Origin: Triglochin maritima
Taxonomy: Eukaryota; Streptophyta; Magnoliopsida; Alismatales; Juncaginaceae
Direction of reading: 5' to 3'
NCBI GenBank assembly: GCA_963682175.1
Contig: OY821775.1
Coordinates: 15,038,501 to 15,102,500, forward strand
DNA: 64,000 nucleotides
A program made the position numbers and the translations under genes. Position 1 is the first letter of the stretch. Each line of letters begins with the position of its first letter. Shown piece after piece: positions 44,936-57,631 of the stretch. Under the pieces are notes generated by a model. It was not told where the DNA came from and searched no databases. It saw only the letters and a list, made by a program, of their open reading frames with translations.

Positions 44936-47898
44936 CGTCACAAGTAACCCAATAGGAAAAACAGGTTGAAGTTTTACTCTCACATGGCCACATATGTACT
45001 TTCTTCTAGTATCTTCGATATACATAATAATTTCGTACCTTGAAGTTTACTTAACTTGCAGGCAATTACGAATTCTGAGTCATTTTTGTCGATCAAATAC
45101 GAGTACAAACAAGATGTCCAAATTGGTCACTTTACTTGCAGAGGAAGGCACGAAGAAGAGCAGTTCAATGTCAGCGCTTACGTGTTCATAATAAACAAAC
45201 TCCCAGGCAGCCAAAATTAATTAATTTAAAATATTTATTTTAAACAATTCGTAGAAAACAACAATTTGTCGACTAAATAAAGTGGAAAACATCCAAGCAT
45301 TTCAGTTGACAGCGAACAACATCCGACAATCCTATTCTAACATGAACATACCAAACCATTATTTAACAAAGCGTAGGACTCTTCCTCACGTTGTCTTCAA
45401 TTTGCCACTTGGTCAACTTCTCCTATACACATCTTCGTTTCTTAATCATCAAAAATTAGAATAGAGAAGGTCGGAGGGAGACGTTAAAATTGTTGACCAG
45501 TACACGATCTAGTACCACGACATACGGACTACAACAACTTTGTTTGTTTGTTTTTGAACAATTATTGAATGTATATCATAATTTTTTGGAATGTGATGGG
45601 GATAAGTACGTGCGCCGATATAACACCTCCACCGATTTCTTCGTCATTGCTCTCATCTTCCTTCGTCTAACACGCTCTTATCTTATTCAATTAACTATTA
45701 CTTGTTTTGCTCTAGTTACACACTAAACATAAAATATGTTTACTAATCTTTCGTTTTTCAAGCGAATTTAATTTATTTTTCGTAGAACAAGGGCGCACTT
45801 ACGTTAGAAGGTTGGTCATAATTTTGAAACTAAATATGGAAAAGGGGCACACGTCACACAAAGCAGACCTTTAATTTGTAATTATGCTTATTTACAGGTT
45901 AGTATTTCACATCGCCATTCTTATGTATCTGACCTTTGGTGAGCAGAAAAGTTTTTCATCGGTTTATTCTAGTAATAATGGTTAGCAGGAAAGATTGTCG
46001 TTGGTTTATTCTAGTTATAAAGTCAAAGGTCATCAAAGCAAGGTGCATTATTTAGATATAGATTGGTCGAATTTTTATTTTTTTTGCCAACTTAAAAATT
46101 GCTAATATATATGCTGAAAATAATTTTTTCTTCATTTTAGAATCATATCTTGAAAATGATTAGAACAAGTCTTGGTCGGCACATTTAACTTAAACACGTT
46201 TACTTTGATCAACAAATTGATCAACAAATTTTACAGATATTATGTAAGATAATAAGATCTACAAATTGAAAAGCAAACAGGCCTCAAGCATTTTAAGAAA
46301 AGCATTGAGGATATACATATGGATGCATTACTTGCAAAATTTCGAAGTAATTTCAAATGATGGATTTGCAAATCCACGTGATCAAAACTAGAATTCTGTG
46401 CAATTTCCTATTCATTTGATATAATTAGAGTTAAATTACTTGCATTTTTTAAACGCAAAGGCATATTAACTTCTCTCTCGGTATAATATCTGTGCTGCAT
46501 GATTCATGTTACGTCCGTCTAATATCTGTGCTGCTTCTTGTTTGCGTAAAGTCACGTATTCAACATGATTTTCAGTAGGTTTAATCATCACATGAAAAAA
46601 GTCAATGACCTCCAACGACAACAAAAAAACATGACTACCGAAACAAACGTATGCAACATTCAAGATCAGGGGTAAATATATGAAGACGTAGGTTCAAACA
46701 ACGTGGACAATCTCCAATTTAAAATTACAGCCGCCTAACTCAAGTGAAAATGGGTGCCAAAAAGTTCTAAATCACGAAAAAGAAAGAAAAAACTTAGCAT
46801 GCCTTCTTTGAATCCATAACTCCATAGCGGTTGGAAACACCCTACGACCACTAGATCCTCGTGACCTTATCCCTTCTCCAAGCAACCAAACTCCACCTCC
46901 GGAAAACGACAACTATCCTAACTTCCTCCTTCAAATAGACAAACTCAATATTAGTAACTAAAGTCCTAGAATCAAATCGCGAAGCCATTCTTTAATTTGC
47001 AAACGTTGACTGAGAAAAAGGGCAAAAAACATCTTCCAAGGCGAGGGAGTAAATCCTAGAGCAAGTCTAATTAGTAAATTTTGAACACAAGATAGGCAAG
47101 ATTCAGGGTGCGTTTTTTAGCTGCTAAAGTGAGCATTTTCCTTAAAAATGAATTATTTCAAAAGTTAATTTCTTTGAAGGTTTAACCCAAATGTCCTGCT
47201 TGTGGTTCATAAGTATCTTCCTACAATGTCATTTTCAAATTTAAAAGCGCATAAATATAATTACGAGCGGCTGTAAAACTCTAGGAAATCAAGTAAGATA
47301 TTGATAGTGGAAGAAAATTATCAACCTTAAACAAACAAAAAATACAATTTCAGAATCTCATCATATCCAAATCCGATGAGAATTCACCAAAAGCATCCTA
47401 AACAAAACATACACTAACTTTCCAAACAAAAAATCTTAAAAATAAAATAAATCAAAACCAACAACAATCACAATGCACACAACACACTAGGAGTGCATCC
47501 CAACTGCTACAACAACAAAATTGGGTGGGATGAAAATGCAAGTTTGATCTCCATCCTAGTAACAATGGATGATGTTACGCAATTTACTTTAATAACTAAA
47601 AATTAACATAACGACTAAAAAACCCAGAATGCACATCACCCCACCAATAAAATAGTAAAAGTACACCTTTTTCAAAAATAAAATAGTAAAAACAAAAGGC
47701 AACTTGTTACCTTCTGCCTTCTGGCCTCCATTCCCTTTCCAAAGTCAACTCCATCCCCATTTAAATTAAAACTCCCCACAACCCAAATCCAAACCACAAA
47801 ACTTTGGGAGGAAAAAAAACTCAAAACAACACCACCAAAGCGCAAAGCAAAAGCAAACCTGGAGACCTCGATAGCCAAACCCAAAGGGAAGTTCAGAG
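44936..47898. other. Intergenic region upstream of the DUF1442 gene
   Basis: Nearly 3 kb with no supported gene. Frames at 44994-45191, 45282-45464, 45490-45726 and 46466-46663 lack known motifs and codon bias. The last 200 bp, C/A-rich on the plus strand, is the likely promoter and leader of the next gene; no clear TATA box was identified. Confidence 0.4.
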
Positions 47899-48558
47899 AT
47901 GAAGCTGGTTTGGTGCCCCGACATGTCAAGTAAGGCCTACATCGACGCCGTGAAGGCCCTTTCCACCAACAACATCCCCCACCTGGAAACCGAGGTCGCC
48001 GAGCTCGTCGCCGCCATGGCCGGCGGCTGGCGCGCGCGCTGCATCGTCGAAGCCTGGGGTCCCAAAGGCGACGGCGCCACAACCAGCCTCGCCCTCAACG
48101 CCACCGTCCGCCGCACCGGCGCCCGCCACGTCATCGTCGTCCCCGACCAGAAATCCAAATCCGAATACCTCTCCGAAATCGGAATCGGAAATTCCTCGAC
48201 GGCGGAGATCGTGGTGGGGGAGGCGGAGGAGGCGATGGGGGGTATAGAGGGGCTGGATCTGGTGGTGGTGGACTTGAGAAGGAGAGACGCGGCGAGGATC
48301 GTGGCGTCGGCGAGGTTGGGGAAGAGAGGGGCGGTGTTGGTTTGCAAGGCGGCGGGGCATCGAGGGGGAGGTGGGGAGAGGTGGAGGGAGGTGTTGGGGG
48401 AAGGAAGGAGGGTTGTCAGGTCGGTGTTTCTGCCCATCGGGAGGGGCGTTGAGATCGTGCATGTTGGAATTGGTGATGGGCCAAGTTTGGGCAACCAGAG
48501 TCGCTGGATTAAGCAAGTCGATCGACTCACCGGCGAAGAGCACGTCTTCCGCCGGTGA
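47899..48558 (+). CDS. DUF1442 family protein (putative methyltransferase-fold)
   Basis: A single uninterrupted frame of 219 residues, GC-rich compared with its surroundings. It matches the plant DUF1442 (PF07279) pattern from end to end. It begins MKLVWCPDMSSKAYIDAVKAL. Next come AELVAAMAGGW and IVEAWG, the HVIVVPDQKSKSEYL segment (residues about 93-108), then LDLVVVDLRRRDAARI and GAVLVCKAAG. A VRSVFLPIGRGVEIVHVG block leads to the C-terminal hallmark SRWIKQVDRLTGEEHVFRR. Length is usual for the family, so it is complete. The ATG at 47899 is the first in frame. Family members are often labelled S-adenosylmethionine-dependent methyltransferase-like on fold grounds, but the reaction is not established. 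No signal peptide or membrane segment is visible, suggesting a soluble protein. It is the only intact non-transposon gene in the window. The long frames on the opposite strand are shadows of its GC-rich codons. Confidence 0.93.
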   Translation: MKLVWCPDMSSKAYIDAVKALSTNNIPHLETEVAELVAAMAGGWRARCIVEAWGPKGDGATTSLALNATVRRTGARHVIVVPDQKSKSEYLSEIGIGNSSTAEIVVGEAEEAMGGIEGLDLVVVDLRRRDAARIVASARLGKRGAVLVCKAAGHRGGGGERWREVLGEGRRVVRSVFLPIGRGVEIVHVGIGDGPSLGNQSRWIKQVDRLTGEEHVFRR

Positions 48559-50115
48559 GCCAAAATATAATATATTTCGGGTATCGTTGAAACCATAGTT
48601 GTTTGGTTTTGATTTCAACGTGAAAGGAAACGAGAGTAATAGGAAATTCGATGTTTCTGTTCGTTTCTCGATTGAAGCGGTACTTGAGTTGGTATTGTTT
48701 TTTTTATAATAAAAAAATGTGTTATGAATGAAGAACAAGAAGAGACTTGCTCCGTCAGCTGCTGGTTTCTGATGTTTATGTGCTTTTTTGGGGCGTTTAC
48801 TCCTAATCTTTTGGTGATGAGAGGTGTTTCGGATTATTGGCTTATGTAAATAATTATTTAATTTCATTTTGGCATGTGGTTTGATCTTGTTTAGTTTTCT
48901 GGATCATGCAAATATTACAGCTTCGATAGATACATGAACAGAGAAGCGATGCAAATAATGGATGAGTTCCTGTTCTAATGGTCGTTTCTGAATCCTGAGG
49001 TATTAGTTGTTATGCATTTTGTGGTGGAATGTTGATTGTCGAGCTGTATGTGAACTGTGTGGAAAGGAATGTGGAAATTACAACCTTTGCTTCATGACCA
49101 AGCTAAGCAATTAAAGTTCAGGTATGTATGACAAGTGGATCTTGATATTTATTGATGGCGGGGAAAAGGGTGACGGCTTTAAACTTTTGATTCAAAAGTG
49201 TATGTGGTGGTAACTGGTAATTTGTAACCGGACCTGTATGTGGTATCTTGTCTTCACATGCCTTTTCTGCTGTCTGCCATTTGTATCATGGTCCATGACG
49301 TCATTGTGGAAGATCTTCGTTGTTCTTTGTTGAAACTTTATCGAAGACCTTTGTTTTTTTATCAAGATCTTTATTGTTTTTATTAATAATTGATAGAATT
49401 AATTTTAATTAAGGGAGGTCGCATAACCATATCTTAATGACTTCGAGTTATTACACGCACATCTTGTATATAAAGATCTTTGTTATTACTTCAAAGATTT
49501 ACTGATGCGTTGTGGATTCTACTCTTTGATCAACCCACGTTTCTTCCTGCAGCAAACAATATGTTTTGGCTATCAGGAATAAAAATACGAGCAACCAAGA
49601 GTTCAAGATTGTCTATAGTTAGGGATCATGAAGTGCAAGCAAGAAATAGTAGATAACTTTGGTATAATTGTTGTTTTGTGACTATAGTTTGTTTGTTTTA
49701 AGATCTACAATTTCCTGACACTTATCTTTGTTTTGAGAGATATTGTTGCTGGGATATGGAAAGATGTGAACTTAATTGGTGGAGAAATTGACAACTCGCT
49801 CAACCAAGCGAGCAAAACACAATGGGAGATGCCACGACAACAGGTAAAGTGGATATGCAAATGCCTAGTTCACAGAAGTCGACAATTAAAATCGTACTTC
49901 TTCATCTCCTCCAACATTAAGAAAAGACTTAAAGGTTCTAAGTTCATGAAATAAATTTAGCATAGTCTACAATTGTTAACATATTCATACAATTCATATC
50001 CGCTCACCTTCTCATCCACCTTTTGTTGGCGACCAGTAGCTTCGATGATAGTTAGCGTCAATTTCTTTGAAGCTTGAGCTTAGTAAGGAAAGTTGGACCT
50101 CAATGGAGAATCTGG
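48559..50115. other. 3' flank of the DUF1442 gene, otherwise nothing recognised
   Basis: An A-rich ataataaaaaaatg at 48706-48719 could serve as a polyadenylation signal. Beyond that, no gene is supported; the frame at 49733-49954 has no domain. Confidence 0.45.
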
Positions 50116-50164
50116 CAGGGCCGTGTCTAACAATCTTGAGGCCTTAGGCAAAATTTAAGATCGG

Positions 50165-50400
50165 TCCGTGTCCTCGTTTCATTCTTCTAGTGTTCTAAGC
50201 TGCAAAAGTCATTAATCAAAGTTTTATAATCAAGTAATTCTACCATACGAATTTGAATAGATAAGATAGCGAATTCATTCAATCTATCTTGTAACAAAGT
50301 TGATCTCAAATACGATTTAATCAATTTTAATTTTGTGAAACTTCTTTCAGTAGTAGCAACAGTCACAGGCATAATCGTATTATTCTATAAGTAATACACG
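50165..50400 (-). pseudogene. hAT transposase C-terminal dimerisation fragment
   Basis: The minus strand encodes MPVTVATTERSFTKLKLIKS, then YLRSTLLQDRLNEFAILSI and LDYKTLINDF. This is the C-terminal hAT dimerisation region of the plant TTF/ZMYM1-like transposase group. The DDE and zinc-finger parts are absent. Confidence 0.8.
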
Positions 50401-50796
50401 CATTTGGAAAAGAATTTAATCTCTTTATATAATTTTAAAAAATAATGTACAAAGCTAAATTACAAAACAACAGATAAAGATAATCAAAGCACAAAGATAT
50501 ATAATAATAAAAAAAGACAAATAATGATGAAACGATAGAACGTAAGAATAGAGAAAACTTCACTCATTGGTACCTGGTAATTAATTCTTCTACTGAGATG
50601 GAGAAGAACACTAAGAGAAATGTTCTTTCATTTTTTACTATTAGGGAAAGATGATCAGATCAAATATGTGAGGAAGAAGATAAATATTTTTTTTAAGAAT
50701 TACATTAAATATAGGAGGTTTATATAAGTATTGAAATAGGAAGTTGAAGAGTTAGGATAAAAATCTACATTTTTTTCTTGAATGTTGAGTTGCCCG

Positions 50797-51194
50797 TGTT
50801 AGAAATAAGTATGTTCTAATACATTAAGAACATGATAAACAACAAGATATACTACTAAATTCTATATAAAATAACATTAATGAAAACACTTACAACTAGA
50901 TGTCAAAGACATCTTGAAGAACGTAAAGCGGAAGTGAAACTTTAGGGAAGTGATCTTCAATTGTTTTCCCTAGACTTGATGATGGATGATCCTCTTGAAT
51001 TTTGGGAGAAAATTTAGAGAGAGGATGGTGAAAATTAACTAGGGCAACAATTGGGACCAAAAACCTTTATTTATAGAATTTTGTGTGTGGTAGTTTCTTC
51101 CATCAAAATAACTACCCACTAACACACTAAATGGATATGCATGGCTTTAATTAATTACTTAATGGAATAATTCATAGGCCACATAATAATAACA
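50797..51194 (-). repeat. 3' LTR of the antisense copia element
   Basis: 398 bp, beside the polypurine tract (plus strand ttctcccactt at 51195-51205). It matches 56353-56744 apart from a few substitutions and a short insertion near 50935. Confidence 0.9.
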
Positions 51195-51636
51195 TTCTCC
51201 CACTTGGCCGTAACATCAATCATCATTAGTTCCATTTACAAAAGCACATACAAAAATTGGCCAACATAAATTTCATTAAAACATATACCTCACTCAGTCA
51301 GAATCACCAAGCCAAAGCAATGTAGCCAAATAATTAACGTCATCATTTGACCCCCATCAATTATGGTATTTGGTAATCTTTCCAAATTCAGTCAACATAA
51401 GTCATTAGGTTCATAAATTTGTTTGCTTAAATAATAATATTGTGCACAAGAAATAAGAAGCAAACTTTTACAAATCAAAGTCAAACACATCATTGAAGCT
51501 TCAACATATAATATCATACACATTAGTCATTAACAACATTACATTACATTTACCAAACTCATGCCGGCAACATGCTCTCTAAAGAGACTGGGTGGTAGAG
51601 CATTTGTTAGTGAATCAGCTAACATTGCTCGTGTTC

Positions 51637-53760
51637 TTATGTGTTGTATGACAATAGTACCATCTTTGACTTTGTCTCTAACAACAAGATATTTGATGTC
51701 AATCCACTTGGATGCACCACTTGATTTGTTATTTTTGAGAAGAAAACAACAGCTTCATTATCACAAAATAATGTGAGTGGTCTCGAAATACTATCAACTA
51801 CTTGAAGCCCAGGTACAAAATTCTTTAACCAAACGGCTTGAGCAGTAGCCTCATAGCATACCACAAATTCTGCTTGCATTATGGAAGATGCCCGTAAAGA
51901 CTGCTTGACACTCTTCCATGATATTGATCCCTTTGCAAGCATATATATGTAACCCGACGTGGATTTATTACTGTCAATGCATCCAGAAAAGTCAGAATCA
52001 GAATAACCAATAACCTCAAGGTTATCTGACTTTCTGTAAGTAAGGATATAGTATTTTGTCCCTTGTAAATAGCGTAAAACCTTTTTGACAGCTTTCCAAT
52101 GATCCATCCCTGGATCTATTTGATATCGACCAAGCATACCAACTGCAAATGCCAAATCAGCACGTGTACAAACTTGAGCATACATTAAACTCCCAACCAC
52201 TGAGGCATAAGGAATTCGCTTCATTTGTGCACGTTCTAATTCATTTTTAGGACACTGTAATTTGCTAAATTTGTCACCCGTTACAATAGGAGCAACACTT
52301 GGGGAGCAGTTTTGCATGTTATATTTTTTAAGCATTTTATCAATATATGCCTTTTGAGATAATCCTAAAATCCCACGAGACTGATCTCGATGAATTTCAA
52401 TGCCAATAACATAAGTGGCTTCACCAAGATCCTTCATTTCAAACTTGTTTGAAAGAAATCGTTTGGTCTCATATAACATGTCTAAATCACTACTGGCTAG
52501 CAAAATATCATCCATATACAAGACGAGAATGATAAACTTACTCCCACTAACCTTAATATATATGCATTGATCAATCACAATTTCTTTAAATCCAAAGTTA
52601 GTTATCACATCATCAAACTTAAGATACCATTGTCTAGATGCTTGTTTTAAGCCATATATGGATTTCTTTAATCGACATCCCATATGTTCCTTGCCTTTTA
52701 TGACAAAACCTTCTGGTTGTGTCATAAAAAGTTTCTCTTGCAAGTCACCATTAAGGAATGCAGTTTTTACGTCCATCTGATGTAACTCTAAATCATAATG
52801 AGCTACTAAGGCTAAAATAATTCTAAGTGAGTCTTTCTTTGAGACTGGAGAAAATATATTATCAAAATGGATGCCTTCCCTTTGTGTAAAGCCTTTAGCG
52901 ACAAGTCGGGCCTTAAATCTTTCGATGTTACCTTTGGAGTCTGTCTTGGTCTTATAGACCCATTTACAGCCTATTGGCTTAGATCCAGTTGGTAAATCAA
53001 CAAGGTCCCAAACTTCATTAATTTCCATCGATTTCATCTCTTCATTCATGGCTTCTAGCCATTGAGATGATTTATCGCTCATAATGGCTTCATTAAATGA
53101 GGTAGGATCCTCTCCATTGACAATATCGCATCCTTCGGTTAGGTATACAATATAATCATTAGAAATTGCAGATTTTCGCTCCCTCTGCGACATACGTAAA
53201 GGTTCTTCAGGAAATTCAGGAGCTTCATTAGTGTGGGGTTCTTCATTAAGTAGTGGATTAGTTGTGTCTACAACATCCAAAAGAGGTGTTGAACTTGAAA
53301 CCTCATGAATAATCGGGATTGGAACGTAAGTCCGATTTTCCTCGAGATTCACTTTTCTAATTTCACTACTCCCACTATTCATGCCATTTTCTAAAAATAC
53401 AGCATGTCTCGTTTCAACAATTTTAGTGGTATGAGATGGGCAATAAAAACGAAAACCTTTGGATCTATCTAGATAACCGATGAAATAACAACTAATGGTT
53501 TTAGGGTCAAGTTTCTTAATTTGTGGATTGAAGATTTTAGCTTCAGCATGACAACCCCAAACACGTAAGTATCCCAATTTGGGTTTTCGACCTGTCCACA
53601 ATTCATAAGGTGTTTTCGGGACAGATTTACTAGGAACCTTATTTAGAATATGTGTGACTGTCTTTAATGCTTCCATCCATAGATAATCAGGCAAGTCAGT
53701 GTTGCATATCATACTTCGTACCATATCCATAAGTGTACGATTTCGTTTCTCAGCCAACAT
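51637..53760 (-). pseudogene. Copia pol: integrase C-terminus, reverse transcriptase and RNase H
   Basis: A long open frame of 707 codons. Residues 1-110 are the end of the integrase ([39 protein letters not shown]). Reverse transcriptase follows: CKWVYKTK near 265, [11 protein letters not shown] near 328-338, [12 protein letters not shown] near 368-379, catalytic LYMDDILL near 414-421 (Met in place of the usual Val). RNase H keeps three acidic positions: YSDSDFSG, the Glu of MQAEF, and FCDNEAV. The last 40 codons leave the RNase H frame (a frame change near 51725). The protease and the integrase catalytic core are missing, so it cannot integrate by itself. This is the best-preserved reverse transcriptase in the window. 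Confidence 0.88.
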
Positions 53761-54390
53761 AATTATTCTTTGGGATGTCCCAACAATAAAAGCTGATGGA
53801 AGATATCGTTATCATGAAGAAACAAAGCAAAATATGAATATTATTATGACCCTTAGGACTTGAAGTAGGACATTATCCACATACATTATTTGATAATTTT
53901 AAAAAAATTACCACTTCAAGTAACTCATTTCTTAGTTCATTTTCACATACTTGTCTTTACTACATTAAAAAATCAGAAAATTTAATGTAAGAAGAATTTC
54001 AATCATAAAGAGACATAATATTCTCTTTTGAAATATATCTCAAACGACGATAACATAATGACGATGAGTTTCCATTATCATGATTTCTCTTGATTTCACT
54101 TCTATAATTATTGACACCAATAGTGTTCATCGATAAAACCATTAGTCGATGAAAAACTCAAATGCAACTTATATAGAGGTCATCCTCTAAATTCTGAAAC
54201 AAGAGGTAAATGTCATAAGTGGAATTTTACAACGAGTTCGTAATGTGCACAATGGTGCAGATGTCAATCCATTAGGTACATGAATGAACCTTAACTTAAA
54301 AGGATTCATAAATCATAAGGTTAACTTTATTATCTTTTTAACAAGTCATGCTTTAAAACATCATACTCCTTCAATAAATGTCTAATTTCA
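53761..54390 (-). pseudogene. Decayed protease/integrase N-terminal region of the antisense copia
   Basis: About 630 bp where some 1.3 kb would be expected. On the minus strand weak GAG-pre-integrase traces survive (DLYKLHLSF, then LCYRRLRYISKENIM near 54040) among many stops. Zinc knuckle, protease DTG and integrase core motifs were not found. Confidence 0.55.
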
Positions 54391-55278
54391 TTAAACAGTA
54401 ACATTTAGGAGTAAAGCATGATTTGCACCGCAGGTGCTTGCTTTGTTTTTAGCAACAATTGCCTTCATTATCTTTATCCCCTTACCATTACCATTAAATT
54501 TTCTCTTTGTTGGACCATTAAAGGCAAGGTGTGCAAAGTCAGGCTTTTCAATTTTAAGTCTTTCTTCTTCTTCAACACACATAGCAATTAATTCGCTCAT
54601 TTTCCATTTCTCTTTCTGCGTATTATAATTGATCTTGAAAGGACCAAAATGCGCAGGCAGAGAAGTCATAATAAAATGAACAAGAAAACCTTCAGAAATT
54701 GTCATATCCATGCCTTTCAGTTTTGCGGTCATATCGCTCATCATCATGATATGTTCATGTATACCGCTAGTCCCATTATACTTGGTTGTGAGCATTTTCA
54801 TTATAAGGGCACTTGCATTAGCTTTGGAAGTTCCCTTAAACTGCTCTTCAACAGAAGCCAAATACTCTTTTGCATTAAATGTCTTGTTAGCACTATCTTT
54901 TTCAGGGATTGCTCCCCGGATAGCAGGAGTAATAGAACTCTTCATAATCATTAGTGACATGCGATTAGAACGCTCCCACTTTTCATAATTGGCCTTTAGT
55001 TCGTTGGAACTAGTGGCTGTAGGAGGTGTGGGAGCATCCATACGAAAAGCATGATCGAGTTCCAAAACACCTAGACATATTTCTATTTGCTCCTTCCAAG
55101 TTAGAAAATTTGTTCCATTAAGGGGTTCAATTCCAGATAGTTGTGATGTAACATGTGATGTATTCAATGCTGCAAAATTATCAAAATATATATGATGCTT
55201 ACTTTCATTAACTACATAAACCACACGAGAAACAAATGACATAATAACATTAATTAATTGTAATCTAACAGTTAACAA
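54391..55278 (-). CDS. Copia Gag, C-terminally truncated
   Basis: Copia-type Gag: SGIEPLNGTNFLTWKEQIEI and LELDHAFRM near the N-terminus, YEKWERSNRMSLMIMKSSI, then FKGTSKANASALIMKMLTTK and the LVHFIMTSLP and ELIAMCVEEEERLK helices. It stops before a zinc knuckle. The frame opens at 55278, but Gag similarity starts about 45 codons in; no ATG lies close to that point, so the true start is uncertain (55242 is another option). Confidence 0.8.
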   Translation of the reverse strand: MLTVRLQLINVIMSFVSRVVYVVNESKHHIYFDNFAALNTSHVTSQLSGIEPLNGTNFLTWKEQIEICLGVLELDHAFRMDAPTPPTATSSNELKANYEKWERSNRMSLMIMKSSITPAIRGAIPEKDSANKTFNAKEYLASVEEQFKGTSKANASALIMKMLTTKYNGTSGIHEHIMMMSDMTAKLKGMDMTISEGFLVHFIMTSLPAHFGPFKINYNTQKEKWKMSELIAMCVEEEERLKIEKPDFAHLAFNGPTKRKFNGNGKGIKIMKAIVAKNKASTCGANHALLLNVTV

Positions 55279-56080
55279 ACTGAAATTAACATTAAATACT
55301 CAAAAATATTTCAGTTAATTCATAACCGTTTTGTATAATTATTAATCTAAGTTGGTATGATTTATAACATGTACGTTAATATACATTTATAAATCAATTT
55401 ACATCACCGTTGGGCAGAAAATAAATTGATTTACAAAATCATTAGTCATAAGAGAATTTATAAAATAAATCATGTCTATAATTAAAGTTGGTAAAATTAT
55501 GTCCATGATTTATCATACATAAAAATTGTGATTTAACACCACAAGATAACCATCACAAAATTTTATTTAACAAAAGAAAATCGACAATTAAAGTTGGTAA
55601 AATTGACGATAATCAGTCGTTAAATATATCATAATATGGTTAATGATTTTTCATAAGGCAAACATGTACAATAATTTTCCGTTGGGTCAGTTATTATACA
55701 TGTGTGCAAAAATATATAACACGTTTATGTTTCATGACATGAGAGTTATAAATGCTTGAAATCATCTCATTAAAAATTGAAAACAAAAATAATACATGAC
55801 AGCGTCACAATAGTGCTATTTAGCCAGATCAATACTGGGTCATGCTCATGACTCATGATCATGTATAACCGTATGACCTTTTTCATTTTATTTTTATTCA
55901 ATAAATGAATTGAAAAAAAATCACGCCCATAGTTTGTTTCATCAAACACATAGAACTTCATCATTAAATTTCAACTAAAAATTGCCATGAATAGTGACGG
56001 CTTTGAAGACAACATAGGTCCAGAGATAAAACAAAAAAAATGTATACGTGATCTTGTTTGGAACAAAATACCATTACAAG

Positions 56081-56164
<84 letters not shown>

Positions 56165-56352
56165 GCATGTCACGCATAGATGCAAAACTGCATATAAAGT
56201 GCAAATATATACAACTAGAATTAGTTGATTAAACTATTAAATAAATTACACCGAAAATATCATAAGGCAGTTTCCAACATATCAAATGCAAAATCGATAA
56301 TATGTTAAATTATTGTATTTTATATGAATTTAGTTTGGCTCTTGATACCAAA
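55279..56352 (-). other. Leader of the antisense copia with primer site and (TA)n tract
   Basis: Non-coding leader, AT-rich. The primer site is at about 56335-56352. An uninterrupted TA repeat of about 80 bp is at 56082-56161; the isoleucine/tyrosine frames across it are artefacts. Confidence 0.75.
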
Positions 56353-56744
56353 TGTTAGAAATAAGTATGTTCTAATACATTAAGAACATGATAAACAACA
56401 AGATCTACTACTAAATTCTATATAAAATAACATTAATGAAAACACTTACAACTAGATGTCAAAGACATCTTGAAGAACGTAAAGCGGACTTTAGGGAAGT
56501 GATCTTCAATTGTTTTCCCTAGACTTGATGATGGACGATCCTCTTGAATTTTGGGAGAAAATTTAGAGAGATGATGGTGAAAATTAACTAGGGCAACAAT
56601 TGGGACCAAAAACCTTTATTTATAGAATTTTGTGTGTGGTAGTTTCTTCCATCAAAATAACTACCCACTAACACACTAAATGGATATGCATGGCTTTAAT
56701 TAATTACTTAATGGAATAATTCATAGGCCCACATAATAATAACA
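56353..56744 (-). repeat. 5' LTR of the antisense copia element
   Basis: 392 bp partner of 50797-51194, followed on the plus strand by gcccg. A minus-strand TATA-like ctttatttatag lies near 56617. Confidence 0.9.
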
Positions 56745-57234
56745 GCCCGTTGGTTACAGGAAATTAATGAGTTATATTGCAAATTTATTGTTGTTGAGAG
56801 ATTTTAGAACAATAAAGTTGAATAAAATATAATGTACTAAAAAGGAATTTATCTTTGGAGACCCTAGGCAGCTTAGAATTTATCTTTGGAGACTGTAGGT
56901 AGCTGCCTAGGGCTATCCACGGTCAATCTTGAGTTCTATTTAGAGGTTTGCTCAATAGTTGGTAAGAGAAGAGAATGATAATATTGTTTTGGGGGTTCCA
57001 TACTTGCACGCGGATTTCTTATTTTAAATGAACTTAAATTTTACCGTATAGATTTTGAGACAAATGTGTGTCGCAATGTGAAAAGAAAATTAGTAGGTAT
57101 GAGAACTTAGGGCTATCATTAATCTGTCATGTTGTGTATACTCGTATAAACAAGCTTTATATGCAAATTTGTATTTCACCATTAAGTTGCTAGACCCCAG
57201 GGCTATGGATGACCCTAGGCAGGTTAGGCACCCG

Positions 57235-57631
57235 CCTATAGCAAACAATATTCGTCGGTGATAATACTGACGTTTGCAGACATACACCAACATACAATAT
57301 TCGTCGGTGTATGTAACTGATAATTAACTCCGACACACCTATCTGTCAGTGTAGGTTTTGCAGTCGTCAGAGCACGGCTTGGTCAGTGTAACCTACACCG
57401 ACGGGTCGTCCGTTGGTGATAGGTTGTCAGTGTTCTACGATATGACGGAAGCAAGTGAAATTTTTTGGTGGGAATTGTCATGCCAAAAGTACCACCAACG
57501 GTATATATCCGTCGGTATTTTCGTCAAAGTAGATATACACCGACACATTTAACCCCGACGGCAACCTATCGTCGGTGTACATGAACACCGACGAATACCT
57601 TCCGTCGGTGAAGCCCCATATTGCTGTAGTG
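57235..57631. mobile_element. CACTA-like non-autonomous element
   Basis: Many copies of the core cgtcggtg and caccgacg in both orientations, as in CACTA subterminal regions. The right end is ttgctgtagtg (CACTACAGCAA on the complement). The left end gcctatagcaa is a degenerate version. No 3-bp duplication is evident. It lies inside the hAT copy near its left end. Confidence 0.6.

Larger units (their letters stand above)
50797..56744 (-). mobile_element. Copia element, antisense, with both LTRs and target duplication
   Basis: LTRs at 50797-51194 (398 bp) and 56353-56744 (392 bp) begin tgttag and end aaca on the plus strand. The 5-bp duplication gcccg flanks the element (50792-50796 and 56745-56749). 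In element orientation the primer site tttggtatcaagagccaa follows the 5' LTR and the purine tract aagtgggagaa precedes the 3' LTR. The LTRs differ by a few substitutions and a 6-bp indel, so the insertion is fairly recent. The internal region has a deletion between gag and integrase. Confidence 0.92.
50116..56923 (-). mobile_element. hAT element remnant, antisense, interrupted by a copia insertion
   Basis: The left terminus cagggccgtgtctaac at 50116 is nearly the complement of the right terminus of the second hAT copy (58519). The right terminus near 56923 (tgcctagggctatccacggt) resembles the start of that copy. Flanks gaatctgg (50108-50115) and caatcttg (56924-56931) agree at six of eight bases, an eroded 8-bp duplication. 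Removing the copia element (50797-56749) leaves about 0.85 kb, so most of the transposase gene is deleted. Confidence 0.65.

Noticed and set aside
47926..48867. Minus-strand frames of 313 and 219 codons over the DUF1442 gene
   Set aside because: They are shadows of a GC-rich coding sequence; their Pro/Arg/Ser-rich translations have no domain, while the plus frame matches a family over its full length.
55971..56232. Isoleucine/tyrosine-repeat proteins on both strands
   Set aside because: Translations of a (TA)n microsatellite.
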